From Clostridia bacterium (GTDB lineage: Bacteria > Bacillota > Clostridia > Monoglobales > Monoglobaceae): 41,235 nt of DNA. Within the stretch, counting starts at the first letter, position 1, and each line of letters starts with the position of its first letter. The notes under the pieces are model-generated. The model was not told where the DNA came from. It saw only the letters and a list, made by a program, of their open reading frames with translations, and did not search any database. Where the stretch lies: NCBI GenBank assembly GCA_017397725.1, contig JAFQIA010000009.1:1-41235 (forward strand), given 5' to 3'. Shown in pieces: positions 25,153 to 33,137 of the stretch. A program made the translations under genes and the position numbers.

Positions 25153-26262
25153 ATGAAGAAAAACATTGTAGATTGGAAAACCATTACCGATTTTGTGGTA
25201 GATTCTTTTGTTGGGTATGGGATACCGCGGGAGGATGCAGAGATTTGCGCAGATGTGCTTTTGGAGTCAGACAAAAGAGGGATTGAATCCCATGGTGTCA
25301 ATCGGTTTAAGCCGATTTACCTTGACAGAATCAGAGATGGCATTCAAAATCCCGTTACCAACTTTGAAATCATCAAAGAAACACCGACTACGGCTGTTAT
25401 TGACGGCCATGACGGAATGGGACAGGTAATCGGCTACAAAGCGATGGAAATGGCGATTGCAAAGGCAAAGGAATATGGTATGGGAATGGTTGTGGTGCGC
25501 AATTCCTGTCATTATGGCATTGCAGGTTATTATCCGGGGATGGCGTGCAGAGAAGGTTGCATCGGGATCACCGGCACCAATGCACGCCCTTCGGTTGCGC
25601 CCACCTTTGGTGTAGAAGGAATGTTTGGAACCAACCCGCTCACTGTGGGAATACCAACAGATGAGGATTTTGATTTTCTCATTGACTGCGCATCCTCTAT
25701 CACCCAGAATGGCAAGGTTGAGTATTATGAGAGAATCGGTGAAGAGGTACATCCGGGAACCATCATCGGTCAGGATGGTCAGCCTATCGAGGGGGATGCA
25801 GGTGTTGCCCTCAAGATGATAAGAAATGGCACTGCGGCACTTACTACTCTGGGCGGTATTGGTGAGGCACTTGGCGGATACAAGGGTTATGGCTATGCCA
25901 TGGTTGTTGAGCTGTTGTCCGCAGTACTGCAAGACGGTGCTTACGGAAAAGACCTCGACGGAAAAGATGCGGACGGAAAGAAGACGCCATACCATTTGGG
26001 ACATTTCTTTATTGCAATCGACACCAATTACTTCCTTGGTGAGGAGCTTTGCCGGAAAAAGGCAGGGGATATTATTCGTGCTGTCCGTAATTCCCAAAAG
26101 GCTCCCGGAGCAGAGCGGATTTATTCTGCAGGCGAAAAGGAGCATCTTGTTCGGCTTGCCAGAAAAGACGGTGTTCCCATTAACGAATCTGTGCAAAAAG
26201 AACTCTGTCAGGTCCGTGACGAGCTTTCGCTCAGTCAGTATCGATTCCCATGGGAGGATTAA
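25153..26262 (+). CDS. Ldh-family (malate/L-lactate/ureidoglycolate-type) NAD(P)-dependent dehydrogenase
   Basis: The 369-residue product belongs to the type-2 malate/L-lactate dehydrogenase family, unrelated to classical LDH, which oxidises 2-hydroxy acids. Signatures are SDKRGIESHGVNRF (with the catalytic-type His47), VVVRNSCHYGIAGYYPG, NARPSVAPTFGVEGMFGTNP and GYKGYGYAMVVELL. GGAGGGG lies just before the ATG at 25153. It has a consensus promoter but a leader terminator, and is followed by GlpP and a HAD phosphatase. The true substrate may be lactate, malate, 2,3-diketogulonate or another hydroxy acid; the sequence does not decide. Confidence 0.92.
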   Translation: MKKNIVDWKTITDFVVDSFVGYGIPREDAEICADVLLESDKRGIESHGVNRFKPIYLDRIRDGIQNPVTNFEIIKETPTTAVIDGHDGMGQVIGYKAMEMAIAKAKEYGMGMVVVRNSCHYGIAGYYPGMACREGCIGITGTNARPSVAPTFGVEGMFGTNPLTVGIPTDEDFDFLIDCASSITQNGKVEYYERIGEEVHPGTIIGQDGQPIEGDAGVALKMIRNGTAALTTLGGIGEALGGYKGYGYAMVVELLSAVLQDGAYGKDLDGKDADGKKTPYHLGHFFIAIDTNYFLGEELCRKKAGDIIRAVRNSQKAPGAERIYSAGEKEHLVRLARKDGVPINESVQKELCQVRDELSLSQYRFPWED

Positions 26263-26274
26263 AACATTCTTCTC

Positions 26275-26303
26275 TTGATTATTTGCAGAAAAAATGATAT
26301 GCT
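26275..26303 (+). promoter_or_regulatory. glpP promoter
   Basis: TTGATT (26275-26280), 17-bp spacer, TATGCT (26298-26303), 26 bases before the ATG at 26329. Confidence 0.6.
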
Positions 26304-26328
26304 TTGTGTATACGAGAGGTGTGATACG

Positions 26329-26868
26329 ATGAATCGGAGAATTATTGCTGCGGTCAGAAATCAGCAAGAGCTGGAAAAAGCGGTAACATCCAATGCGTGG
26401 ATGATTTTTATGCTCGCACCGAATATTGATGACATCAAGCGCCAGGCAGAACTTGCTCACGGCGGTGGGAAAAAGTTTTTTATCCATCTTGATCTGGCGG
26501 AAGGCATAGGAAAGGATGAATATGGTATACGCTTTGCAAAAGCGCAGGGTGTCGATGGCATCATCAGTACCCGTACCAACATCATTAAAATGGCAAAAAA
26601 GGAAAACCTGTGTACCGTCCAGCGTTTTTTCATTCTGGATTCTCATTCTGTGCACACTACCATAGAGTCTGCAAAAATGTCCAAGGCGGATATGATTGAA
26701 ATGATGCCCGGTCCACTCTCTAAAATAATCACAAAATTAAGCAAAGAACTGGAAACGCCGGTTGTTGCAGGCGGATTGATAGAAACTGTCGAAGAGGCGG
26801 AAAATGCAATCTTGAGTGGTGCCACCGCAGTTTCTACTGGTAAAGGAGAGCTTTGGGAATGTGTATAA
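26329..26868 (+). CDS. glpP: GlpP-family glycerol-3-phosphate-responsive antiterminator
   Basis: A 179-residue protein with the GlpP TIM-barrel pattern: IIAAVRNQQELEKAV at the start, FFIHLDLAEGIGKDEYGIRF, GVDGIISTRTNIIKMAKKE, then MIEMMPGPLSKII and PVVAGGLIETVEEAENAILS. In Bacillus, GlpP with glycerol 3-phosphate binds leader mRNA and prevents termination before glp genes. GAGAGGTG precedes the ATG at 26329. The gene lies downstream of an Ldh-family gene whose leader contains a terminator, and overlaps the HAD phosphatase gene by one base. No glpF, glpK or glpD is in the window. Confidence 0.93.
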   Translation: MNRRIIAAVRNQQELEKAVTSNAWMIFMLAPNIDDIKRQAELAHGGGKKFFIHLDLAEGIGKDEYGIRFAKAQGVDGIISTRTNIIKMAKKENLCTVQRFFILDSHSVHTTIESAKMSKADMIEMMPGPLSKIITKLSKELETPVVAGGLIETVEEAENAILSGATAVSTGKGELWECV

Positions 26869-27659
26869 TGAGTAATTTGAAAAACAAAAAACTGTTTTTG
26901 TTGGATATGGACGGGACAATTTATCTTGACAACGACCTTTTTGACGGAACCCTGGATTTTTTGGAATATGTAAAATCCATTGGTGGAAGATATGTTTTTT
27001 TGACGAACAATTCTTCCAAAGGGGTGGATAAGTATATAGAAAAGCTTGCAGCAATGGGTATTGACGCAACTGCAGAGGATTTCCTGACATCTACGGATGC
27101 AACAATTCTTTATCTTAAAGAAAGAGAATACAAGAAGATATATGCTTTTGGCACCACGTCTTTTGTGAAACAGTTAAAAGATGCAGGGCTCAATATTACA
27201 ACAGAAAGGGAAGATGGCATAGATTGTCTATGTCTTTCCAATGACACCGAGCTTACATTTCAAAAGCTTGAAGATGCTTGTATTCTTTTAGGTAAAGATA
27301 TAGACTATATAGCGACGAATCCTGATTGGGTATGCCCTACATGGTATGGTTTTGTGCCTGATTGCGGGTCTTTTGCGGATATCATCTACAATGCCACAAA
27401 AAAACGCCCCAAGTTTATCGGAAAGCCTGAACCGGATATGGCGTATTTGGCGATGGAGGCAACCGGATTTTCGAAGAAGGAAACAGTTCTGTTTGGCGAC
27501 AGAGTTTATACAGATATAGCCTGTGGTGTAAATGCAGGTATAAGTACGGTTTTTCTGTTAAGTGGGGAAGGAACTATGGACGATGTTGAAAATAGTGATA
27601 CAAAGCCTGAATTTATATATGAAAATATAAGGAAAGTATATGACGATTTAGTTAAATAA
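26868..27659 (+). CDS. HAD-IIA family sugar/glycerol phosphatase (NagD-like)
   Basis: The 263-residue protein carries the HAD motifs: FLLDMDGTIYLDND with nucleophile Asp13 and Asp15, VFLTNNSSKG (motif II), FIGKPEPDMAYLA (Lys) and VLFGDRVYTDIACGVNAGIS (acidic pair). The type-IIA cap lies between motifs II and III. NagD-like enzymes dephosphorylate small phosphates such as glycerol phosphate or sugar phosphates. The ATG at 26868 shares a base with the glpP stop; an ATG at 26859 has better spacing from AAAGGAG and is possible. The glpP neighbour suggests glycerol 3-phosphate as substrate, which is inference. Confidence 0.92.
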   Translation: MSNLKNKKLFLLDMDGTIYLDNDLFDGTLDFLEYVKSIGGRYVFLTNNSSKGVDKYIEKLAAMGIDATAEDFLTSTDATILYLKEREYKKIYAFGTTSFVKQLKDAGLNITTEREDGIDCLCLSNDTELTFQKLEDACILLGKDIDYIATNPDWVCPTWYGFVPDCGSFADIIYNATKKRPKFIGKPEPDMAYLAMEATGFSKKETVLFGDRVYTDIACGVNAGISTVFLLSGEGTMDDVENSDTKPEFIYENIRKVYDDLVK

Positions 27660-27713
27660 GTTTTTAGTTTTGACTTGACAGAATCAACATGGATATGTCG
27701 AATGTTGTCGGAA

Positions 27714-27835
27714 AAGCCTCCCTTGCCTAAAGGGAGGGGGACCACCGAAGGTGGTGGAGGGATAAAGAAGGGACTTGTAAAAAGAATCCCCCAGTCAGCT
27801 ACGCTGACAGCCCCCTTTAGGCAAGGGGCCTTGGA
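27714..27835. mobile_element. MITE-like palindromic element
   Basis: An element of about 120 bp whose ends are inverted copies: CCTTGCCTAAAGGG at 27721-27734 and its complement at 27813-27826. Inside are hairpins ACCACC/GGTGGT (27741-27755) and GTCAGC/GCTGAC (27794-27808). Elements of this design are widespread in gut Clostridia and carry no gene. It fills most of the space between the HAD phosphatase and the AraC gene, ending 16 bases before the latter's start, so it could supply promoter or terminator activity. Confidence 0.75.
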
Positions 27836-27850
27836 AAGGAGAAGAAACCA

Positions 27851-28675
27851 ATGCTGGCAGATGAATTTCGGATGCGATACAAATCCATCCCTATGGCGAC
27901 CCATACACAGCGTGGCAGCGGGGTGGTGGAATTACATAACCATAAAGCCTTTGAGATTCTCTCTATCCAAAGGGGTTCTTGCTTTGTGTCGGTGAACGGA
28001 GTGGAGTATGAGGGCAAGGCGGGAGATCTGTTTTGCATCAATCCGTTTGAGGTGCATACCATTCGGGTGGAGGATGCGGAGTTTTGCCATCTTTGTATCT
28101 GTTTTGAGTGCGAAATGATTCCTGATGAGGATATTGCCCGGGCAATCAGCGGAGAAACTTTGCATATCCAAAATTATATCCCCGCATCCCATTCTGCCTC
28201 GGCAGAGCTTTCTCAAATGGTGGAAAAACTGTTTGATATTTATGAAAAGGGAGAAAACTACCTTTCTATGGAATGCACGGCGTATCTTGCCCTTTTCTTT
28301 GGCACAGTCCTGAAAAATTCCTTAATAGAAAAGGATTTGAAGCAGAGCAAAACCGGTGCCTTTTGTGCACGGGTTCTTGACTATATCGAACAGCATTATG
28401 CCGAAGACATTACCTCCAAGGAGGTGGCAGAGGCTCTTTCCTACAACCAGAGCTATTTCTGCAGGGCGTTTAAGAAGCAATTCCGGATGTGCTTTTTTGA
28501 ATACCTGAATATGTATCGGGTGGTGGAGGCAAGAAAATTACTGGAAAACGGAAAAGGGACGGTGACGCAGGTGGCATCCGCTTGCGGATTCCGTACCGCC
28601 AGCCATTTTGCCAACTGTTTCAAAAAGTATACCGGACTGCTACCCTCCCATTACAAAACGAAAAAGTCAATGTAG
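27851..28675 (+). CDS. AraC-family transcriptional regulator
   Basis: 274 residues: an N-terminal cupin sensor domain (about 15-95, with VVELHNHKAFEILSIQRG and GDLFCINPFEVHTI) and a C-terminal double helix-turn-helix (about 175-270, with VAEALSYNQSYFCRAFKKQF and TQVASACGFRTASHFANCFK). AAAGGAG lies before the ATG, right at the edge of the palindromic element. It precedes a GH-like gene and an AGE epimerase in the same direction, so it probably controls sugar use by that cluster. Repeats overlapping its stop codon are candidate binding sites. Confidence 0.93.
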   Translation: MLADEFRMRYKSIPMATHTQRGSGVVELHNHKAFEILSIQRGSCFVSVNGVEYEGKAGDLFCINPFEVHTIRVEDAEFCHLCICFECEMIPDEDIARAISGETLHIQNYIPASHSASAELSQMVEKLFDIYEKGENYLSMECTAYLALFFGTVLKNSLIEKDLKQSKTGAFCARVLDYIEQHYAEDITSKEVAEALSYNQSYFCRAFKKQFRMCFFEYLNMYRVVEARKLLENGKGTVTQVASACGFRTASHFANCFKKYTGLLPSHYKTKKSM

Positions 28676-28729
28676 AGTGAAAAAAAGGTCAATGCCACTC
28701 TATATTGACTTTGTTTTTTGTGATACAAT
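28666..28729 (+). promoter_or_regulatory. candidate AraC-type operator and promoter of the GH-like gene
   Basis: Direct repeats GTCAATG lie at 28666-28672 and 28688-28694, 22 bp (two turns) apart, as AraC-type half-sites usually are, with an inverted ATTGAC at 28704-28709. TACAAT (28724-28729) is a -10 box without a well-placed -35 box. The first repeat overlaps the end of the AraC gene. Confidence 0.45.
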
Positions 28730-28743
28730 TGTTTTGAGGAGGG

Positions 28744-30156
28744 ATGGATTTGAAGAATATCATTGTCTATGGTGATTGCAACGGCGTATTCCGACAGGCG
28801 TTGAAGTTTTTGACCCAGATTTTGCTTGATGGGACCAAGGAAGTTCCTGCCTGTGTGGATTATGCTACCTATATGGAGATGGAAAAGAAAGACACAAACC
28901 GCTATTTCTTTGTGGGAACCAAGGAAAACAATCCCTATATTGCGGAAAAGTCGGCACATATCTTCTCTCATCAAGAGGAATACAACATACAGGTGGCAGA
29001 GAATACCGTCATCATTGAAGGTATGGACGAGGGTGGTGTGCTTTACGGATGTATCGACTTTTATCAAAAGTATTGGATGAAAGCACGGCTGAATCACGAC
29101 CACCTTCAAAATTATTTCAATGATTTGTCGCAAGGCGTGCTCCCTGATTTCCAGTATTCGTCCTATCCTGCCATCAAGCAAAGAGGTCTTTGGACTTGGG
29201 GGCACGTGATTTATGATTATCAGGGATATATTGACAATATGGTAAGGCTCAAAATGAATACCCTGATTATTTGGGATGATTTTGTTCCGCTGAATGCTGA
29301 AGAAATGATTGCCTATGCCCATCAGTCCAATATCAAGGTTTATTGGGGCTTTGCCTGGGGCTGGGGTCTGGTTTGCAGCGATATTGACCTGAACAAACTG
29401 GATGAACTGAGCGAGGCGGTGGTGCAAAAGTACGAAGAAACCTATGCTCATTTAGGTGGGGATGGAATCTACTTCCAATCCTTTACCGAACTGAAAGAAG
29501 AAACCATCAACGGCGTGCTGATTGCCGATGCGGTGACCGGTTTTGTCAATGACACGGCAGAGAAAATTTTTGCAAAGCACCCGAACTTAGATTTGCAGTT
29601 TGGTCTGCACGCAACCTCGGTGAAGGACCGACTCAAGCATATGCAAAAGGTAGACCCGCGTATCACCATTATGTGGGAGGATGCAGGGGCGTTCCCCTAT
29701 CAATATATACCTGAAAAAATTCAGGATTTTGATGAAACGGTTGCCTTTACCCAAAAGATTCTCTCCCTGCGCGGGGAAGAAGAAAAGTTCGGTGCGGTCT
29801 TAAAAGGGTTCACCTGCCTCAGGTGGGATTTGTTTGAGCACCAGCAAGGACCCTTCTATCTGGGGGCAGCATCCTCGGTGATGCACCAAAATCGGATTGC
29901 TCGCAAGGCGGAAATCTGGAAATATGTGCAGGCGTACTGGCTCCGTAATGGGGATAAGGCGCAGGAACTGATTCGGACGGTTGCCAAACAGAATGGCGAC
30001 ACGGCGGTGCTGACTGCGTTGGTAGAAGACGGTATGTTTGAAAAAGAATTGTATTATCCGGTTGCGCTTTTTGGGGCAATGCTCTGGGAGCCGGAAACGG
30101 ATTTCAAAGATTTGATGTGTGAAATGGCATTGAATCAGTATATCACATTTGCTTAG
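28744..30156 (+). CDS. glycoside hydrolase-like protein (GH20/GH84-type layout)
   Basis: A 470-residue cytoplasmic protein. The first 130 residues look like the alpha/beta domain found before the barrel in hexosaminidases and alpha-glucuronidases, ending in VIIEGMDEGGVLYGCIDFYQ. A barrel follows, with KQRGLWTWG, YIDNMVRLKMNTLIIWDDFV and YAHLGGDGIYFQSFTELKEE, where GH20 enzymes have HxGGDE. The catalytic pair is therefore not intact in the GH20 form, though nearby Glu residues could serve. The ATG lies very near GGAGG; a TTG two codons later has better spacing. It is followed by an AGE-family epimerase. Specific activity is unknown; a role on a hexosamine or uronic-acid sugar is inference. Confidence 0.7.
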   Translation: MDLKNIIVYGDCNGVFRQALKFLTQILLDGTKEVPACVDYATYMEMEKKDTNRYFFVGTKENNPYIAEKSAHIFSHQEEYNIQVAENTVIIEGMDEGGVLYGCIDFYQKYWMKARLNHDHLQNYFNDLSQGVLPDFQYSSYPAIKQRGLWTWGHVIYDYQGYIDNMVRLKMNTLIIWDDFVPLNAEEMIAYAHQSNIKVYWGFAWGWGLVCSDIDLNKLDELSEAVVQKYEETYAHLGGDGIYFQSFTELKEETINGVLIADAVTGFVNDTAEKIFAKHPNLDLQFGLHATSVKDRLKHMQKVDPRITIMWEDAGAFPYQYIPEKIQDFDETVAFTQKILSLRGEEEKFGAVLKGFTCLRWDLFEHQQGPFYLGAASSVMHQNRIARKAEIWKYVQAYWLRNGDKAQELIRTVAKQNGDTAVLTALVEDGMFEKELYYPVALFGAMLWEPETDFKDLMCEMALNQYITFA

Positions 30157-30167
30157 GAGGAAAGAAA

Positions 30168-31325
30168 ATGAACTTTAGAAACGATTTATTAACCAACATT
30201 CTTCCCTTTTGGTTGAAGAATAGTATCGACTATGAAAATGGCGGAATTTATACCTGTCTGGACCAAAAAGGCAATATTTACGGTACCGACAAGAGTGTGT
30301 GGTTCCAAGGCAGAGCGCTGTGGGTGTTTTCCAAGGCGTACAACCTGATTGAAAAGAATGAGGAATTCTTGAAAGCGGCAAAAAATATCTATGGATTTCT
30401 GCCCAAGTGCACCGACACCGACGGCAGAATGTATTTTACCGTCACCGCAGACGGCAGAGGCTTGCAAAAGCGGAGATATTATTTCTCTGAAACATTTGCA
30501 GCAATCGGCTGTGCGGAGCTCTACAAAGCAACCGGTGACCCCGAGGTTTTGGCATCTGCAGAAAAGTATTTTCAGGTTGCCTATGAGTGCTTTAAGGGGA
30601 TCCGCAAGACTCAGCCCAAAATCAATCCTGAAAACGCGGATGGGAAGGCTTTGTCACCGGTGATGATTATGCTTGCCACCACACAGGTTATGCGGAGTAT
30701 GGACGGATGTTGGGACAAGTATGCACCCCTTGCCAAGGAGTTTCTGGATGAAATTCTCAAGGGTGGATTCCTCCAAGAGAGAGCTTTGATGGAGAGTGTG
30801 AGTAAGGATGGCAAGTTTATCAACAGTCCTACAGGCAGAATTGTCAATCCGGGCCATTCTCTGGAAGCGGCTTGGTTTCTTATGGCAGAGGGCTTGCTGA
30901 CTGAAAATCAGGAGGCAATCACTGCAGCACAGCGGATTATTGATATTACCCTGCCCCTTGGCATTGACAAAAAGCACGGCGGCATCATTGCCTTTACTGA
31001 CCTTGAGGGACAACCGCCTTGTCAGCTGGAGTGGGATATGAAGCTTTGGTGGCCTCAGGCAGAGGCGATGATTGCAACCCGACTTTCCTATCTCGCAACC
31101 GGAAATGAGGAACACAAAAAGGTCTATGAGGAGTTGAAGAACTACTGCGAAACCTACTTCTGTGACCAGGACAACGGTGAGTGGTACGGATATCTCCATT
31201 ACGACAATACTGTTTCCACCACCTTGAAGGGAAATATCTTCAAAGGCCCGTTCCATATCCCCCGGCTTTATATGGTTATGGCGGTAATGGATGAAACCGG
31301 AAGCATTTTGGATTTTATGAAATAG
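30168..31325 (+). CDS. AGE-family epimerase (N-acylglucosamine 2-epimerase type)
   Basis: A 385-residue (alpha/alpha)6-barrel enzyme. Family stretches are NGGIYTCLDQKGNIYGTDKS, SVWFQGRALWVFSKAYN, RYYFSETFAAIGCAELYKAT, NPGHSLEAAWFLMAEG (His likely catalytic) and EWDMKLWWPQAEAM with GPFHIPRLYM near the end. The family interconverts N-acetylglucosamine and N-acetylmannosamine, or epimerises related sugars and disaccharides. AGGAGG lies seven bases before the ATG and 11 bases separate it from the GH-like gene, so the two are co-expressed. The pair suggests release and epimerisation of a sugar such as ManNAc or a uronic acid. Confidence 0.9.
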   Translation: MNFRNDLLTNILPFWLKNSIDYENGGIYTCLDQKGNIYGTDKSVWFQGRALWVFSKAYNLIEKNEEFLKAAKNIYGFLPKCTDTDGRMYFTVTADGRGLQKRRYYFSETFAAIGCAELYKATGDPEVLASAEKYFQVAYECFKGIRKTQPKINPENADGKALSPVMIMLATTQVMRSMDGCWDKYAPLAKEFLDEILKGGFLQERALMESVSKDGKFINSPTGRIVNPGHSLEAAWFLMAEGLLTENQEAITAAQRIIDITLPLGIDKKHGGIIAFTDLEGQPPCQLEWDMKLWWPQAEAMIATRLSYLATGNEEHKKVYEELKNYCETYFCDQDNGEWYGYLHYDNTVSTTLKGNIFKGPFHIPRLYMVMAVMDETGSILDFMK

Positions 31326-31342
31326 AATTGTAAGAAAAAAAG

Positions 31343-31384
31343 AGAGAAAAGAGCAAAAAAACTATTGCCTTTTCTCTTCTTTTG
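31343..31384 (+). terminator. intrinsic terminator after the epimerase gene
   Basis: AGAGAAAAG/CTTTTCTCT (31343-31351/31369-31377) plus GCAA/TTGC and a following TCTTTTG. A small hairpin GGTGC/GCACC (31408-31420) lies just before the AGGAGG of the next gene. The T tract is short, so some read-through to the amidohydrolase gene is likely. Confidence 0.6.
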
Positions 31385-31436
31385 TGCTAAAACAAGGGGG
31401 AATCGACGGTGCGTTGCACCTTAGGAGGTAGATACT

Positions 31437-33029
31437 ATGAAGCAAAGAAAGTATTTTGATATTATGGCTTGGGTGGGACGCAGAGGCAATCCCATGCAGT
31501 TCCCGATTAAGACCGAGGAATTGCTTGCGGATATGAAGTATGCGCGGATTCACGGTGCAGCGATTGCTTCCAATGTGGCAATCGACTATTCCTATTTTCA
31601 GGGGAATGGTCAGATTCAGGAAATCATTGCCAAGGAAGACCGTCTGGTGGGGATTGGCGTGGTTCCCACAACCGCATTGTTTGAAGTGAAAGACCCGCTC
31701 TACTTTGAAAAGCTGTTTGACAGCGGCATCCGTGCCCTGTTGGTAGATCCGGTGGCGTTGCTGAGCAACCTTGACCCCGAGGATATGCGTGAAATTGCCG
31801 AGGCATTGATTGGACGGGGATTCCCGCTGATTATCCCCAATGTGATTCCGGTGGACCGCTACAATCAGATTCGCACCCTTGCCAAGGCGTATCCGGAGCT
31901 GAATATCATTGTTGCCGGCAGTCATTGGGAGTGTAATCGGTACTTATTCAAGGTGATGGAGCAATGCCCCAATGTATATATGGAATATAGCGGCAATCAG
32001 GCGAATCATCTTTTGGAGCATATTCGGGACCTTTTCGGTATTGAGCGAGTGCTCTATTGCGGTGGCTGGCCCAGAAGAGATATCGGTGCTTTGAAATCCC
32101 AGATTGAATACGCCAAGCTGACCGAGGAAGAAAAAGATATGGTTGCCTTTGGCAACGCCTGTCGCTTGCTCAAGCTTTCTATCGATGATTTTGCTCTTTA
32201 TGATGAGGCGGATTGTGCCTTTGATGAGATTGCCAAAGAGGTAGATGCAGGACTGCCTGTATCTGTTCCGGTGATTGATGCGCACACCCATCTGGTACAC
32301 GAGGACCATCGTGCGGTTTCCAACCTGATGATGCTGGACAGCGATGGCGACAGCATGATTGAAATGATGGATCGCATGGGCGTGGATACCATGATTACCT
32401 CTGTTTGGGATGGGCTTTCCACCGGTGGTATCGAGGGTAATGAAACCGGCTTGCGAATGGCAAAGAAGTACCCCGGACGGATTTTGGTATACAACACCTG
32501 TAATATCCACTATGAGGAAGACCAAAAAGGATGGAAGAAGTATTTTGATGAAACCCCCGAAATCTTTGTGGGTGAAAAGCCTTACTGGCCCTATCAGCAG
32601 TTTGCGTTGACGGATTCTAAGTGTGATGAATGGTTTGCTTATGCCAATGAACATCGTCTGCCTTTGCTGATTCATACCGGGGCGGGCAATGCCACCAAAG
32701 AGGTTGGCGAACTCAGCAAAAAGTATCCGGATATCACCTTCCTGTTGGCACATAGCGGTTGCAGTTATGCCGTTGCAGAGGAGAATGCTAATCTGGTTCT
32801 GGAGCGGGATAATGTGGTTCTGGAGATCACTTATACCTCCGTCACCAGAGGGATGATTCGCTATATGGTTGATAAGGTTGGTGCCGATAAGGTGCTCTTT
32901 GGTACTGACACGCCGATGCGTGATGCGGCGGCACAGCTTGGCTGGGTTGCCTATGCAGATATTTCGGTAGAGGATAAGAAAAAGATTCTTGCAGGAAACA
33001 TCAAACGAATCCTCGAAAGAATCAGATAA
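31437..33029 (+). CDS. tandem amidohydrolase-type protein with a degenerate first domain
   Basis: The 530-residue product holds two amidohydrolase-2-like barrels. The second (about 277-530) is intact, with VIDAHTHLVHED (metal ligands His283 and His285), LLIHTGAG (His413), FLLAHSGCS (His439) and FGTDTP (Asp491). The first (about 5-250) keeps the layout, but FDIMAWVG stands where the DxHxH motif should be and YCGGWPRRD where FGTDTP should be, so it cannot bind metal in the usual way. Such enzymes decarboxylate or hydrolyse ring or acid substrates. AGGAGG precedes the ATG. It lies between the epimerase and a permease gene and is ended by a strong terminator. Confidence 0.88.
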   Translation: MKQRKYFDIMAWVGRRGNPMQFPIKTEELLADMKYARIHGAAIASNVAIDYSYFQGNGQIQEIIAKEDRLVGIGVVPTTALFEVKDPLYFEKLFDSGIRALLVDPVALLSNLDPEDMREIAEALIGRGFPLIIPNVIPVDRYNQIRTLAKAYPELNIIVAGSHWECNRYLFKVMEQCPNVYMEYSGNQANHLLEHIRDLFGIERVLYCGGWPRRDIGALKSQIEYAKLTEEEKDMVAFGNACRLLKLSIDDFALYDEADCAFDEIAKEVDAGLPVSVPVIDAHTHLVHEDHRAVSNLMMLDSDGDSMIEMMDRMGVDTMITSVWDGLSTGGIEGNETGLRMAKKYPGRILVYNTCNIHYEEDQKGWKKYFDETPEIFVGEKPYWPYQQFALTDSKCDEWFAYANEHRLPLLIHTGAGNATKEVGELSKKYPDITFLLAHSGCSYAVAEENANLVLERDNVVLEITYTSVTRGMIRYMVDKVGADKVLFGTDTPMRDAAAQLGWVAYADISVEDKKKILAGNIKRILERIR

Positions 33030-33032
33030 AAG

Positions 33033-33066
33033 CAAAACCGCAAGAGAGACTCTTGCGGTTTTTTTG
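33033..33066 (+). terminator. intrinsic terminator after the amidohydrolase gene
   Basis: ACCGCAAGAG/CTCTTGCGGT (33037-33046/33050-33059) with an AGA loop followed by T7. Confidence 0.93.
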
Positions 33067-33076
33067 TCGAAATTTC

Positions 33077-33105
33077 TTGACTTTTCACCCGGAAAGAACT
33101 ATGAT
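33077..33105 (+). promoter_or_regulatory. promoter of the anion permease gene
   Basis: TTGACT (33077-33082), 17-bp spacer, TATGAT (33100-33105), 33 bases before the GTG at 33138. Confidence 0.7.
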
Positions 33106-33137
33106 AGTTTTTGGAAATTTTTCAGGGAGGTGCCGCT

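Noticed and set aside
27661..27700. Promoter for the AraC gene upstream of the palindromic element (TTGACT/TTGACA)
   Set aside because: No -10 box at acceptable spacing could be found.
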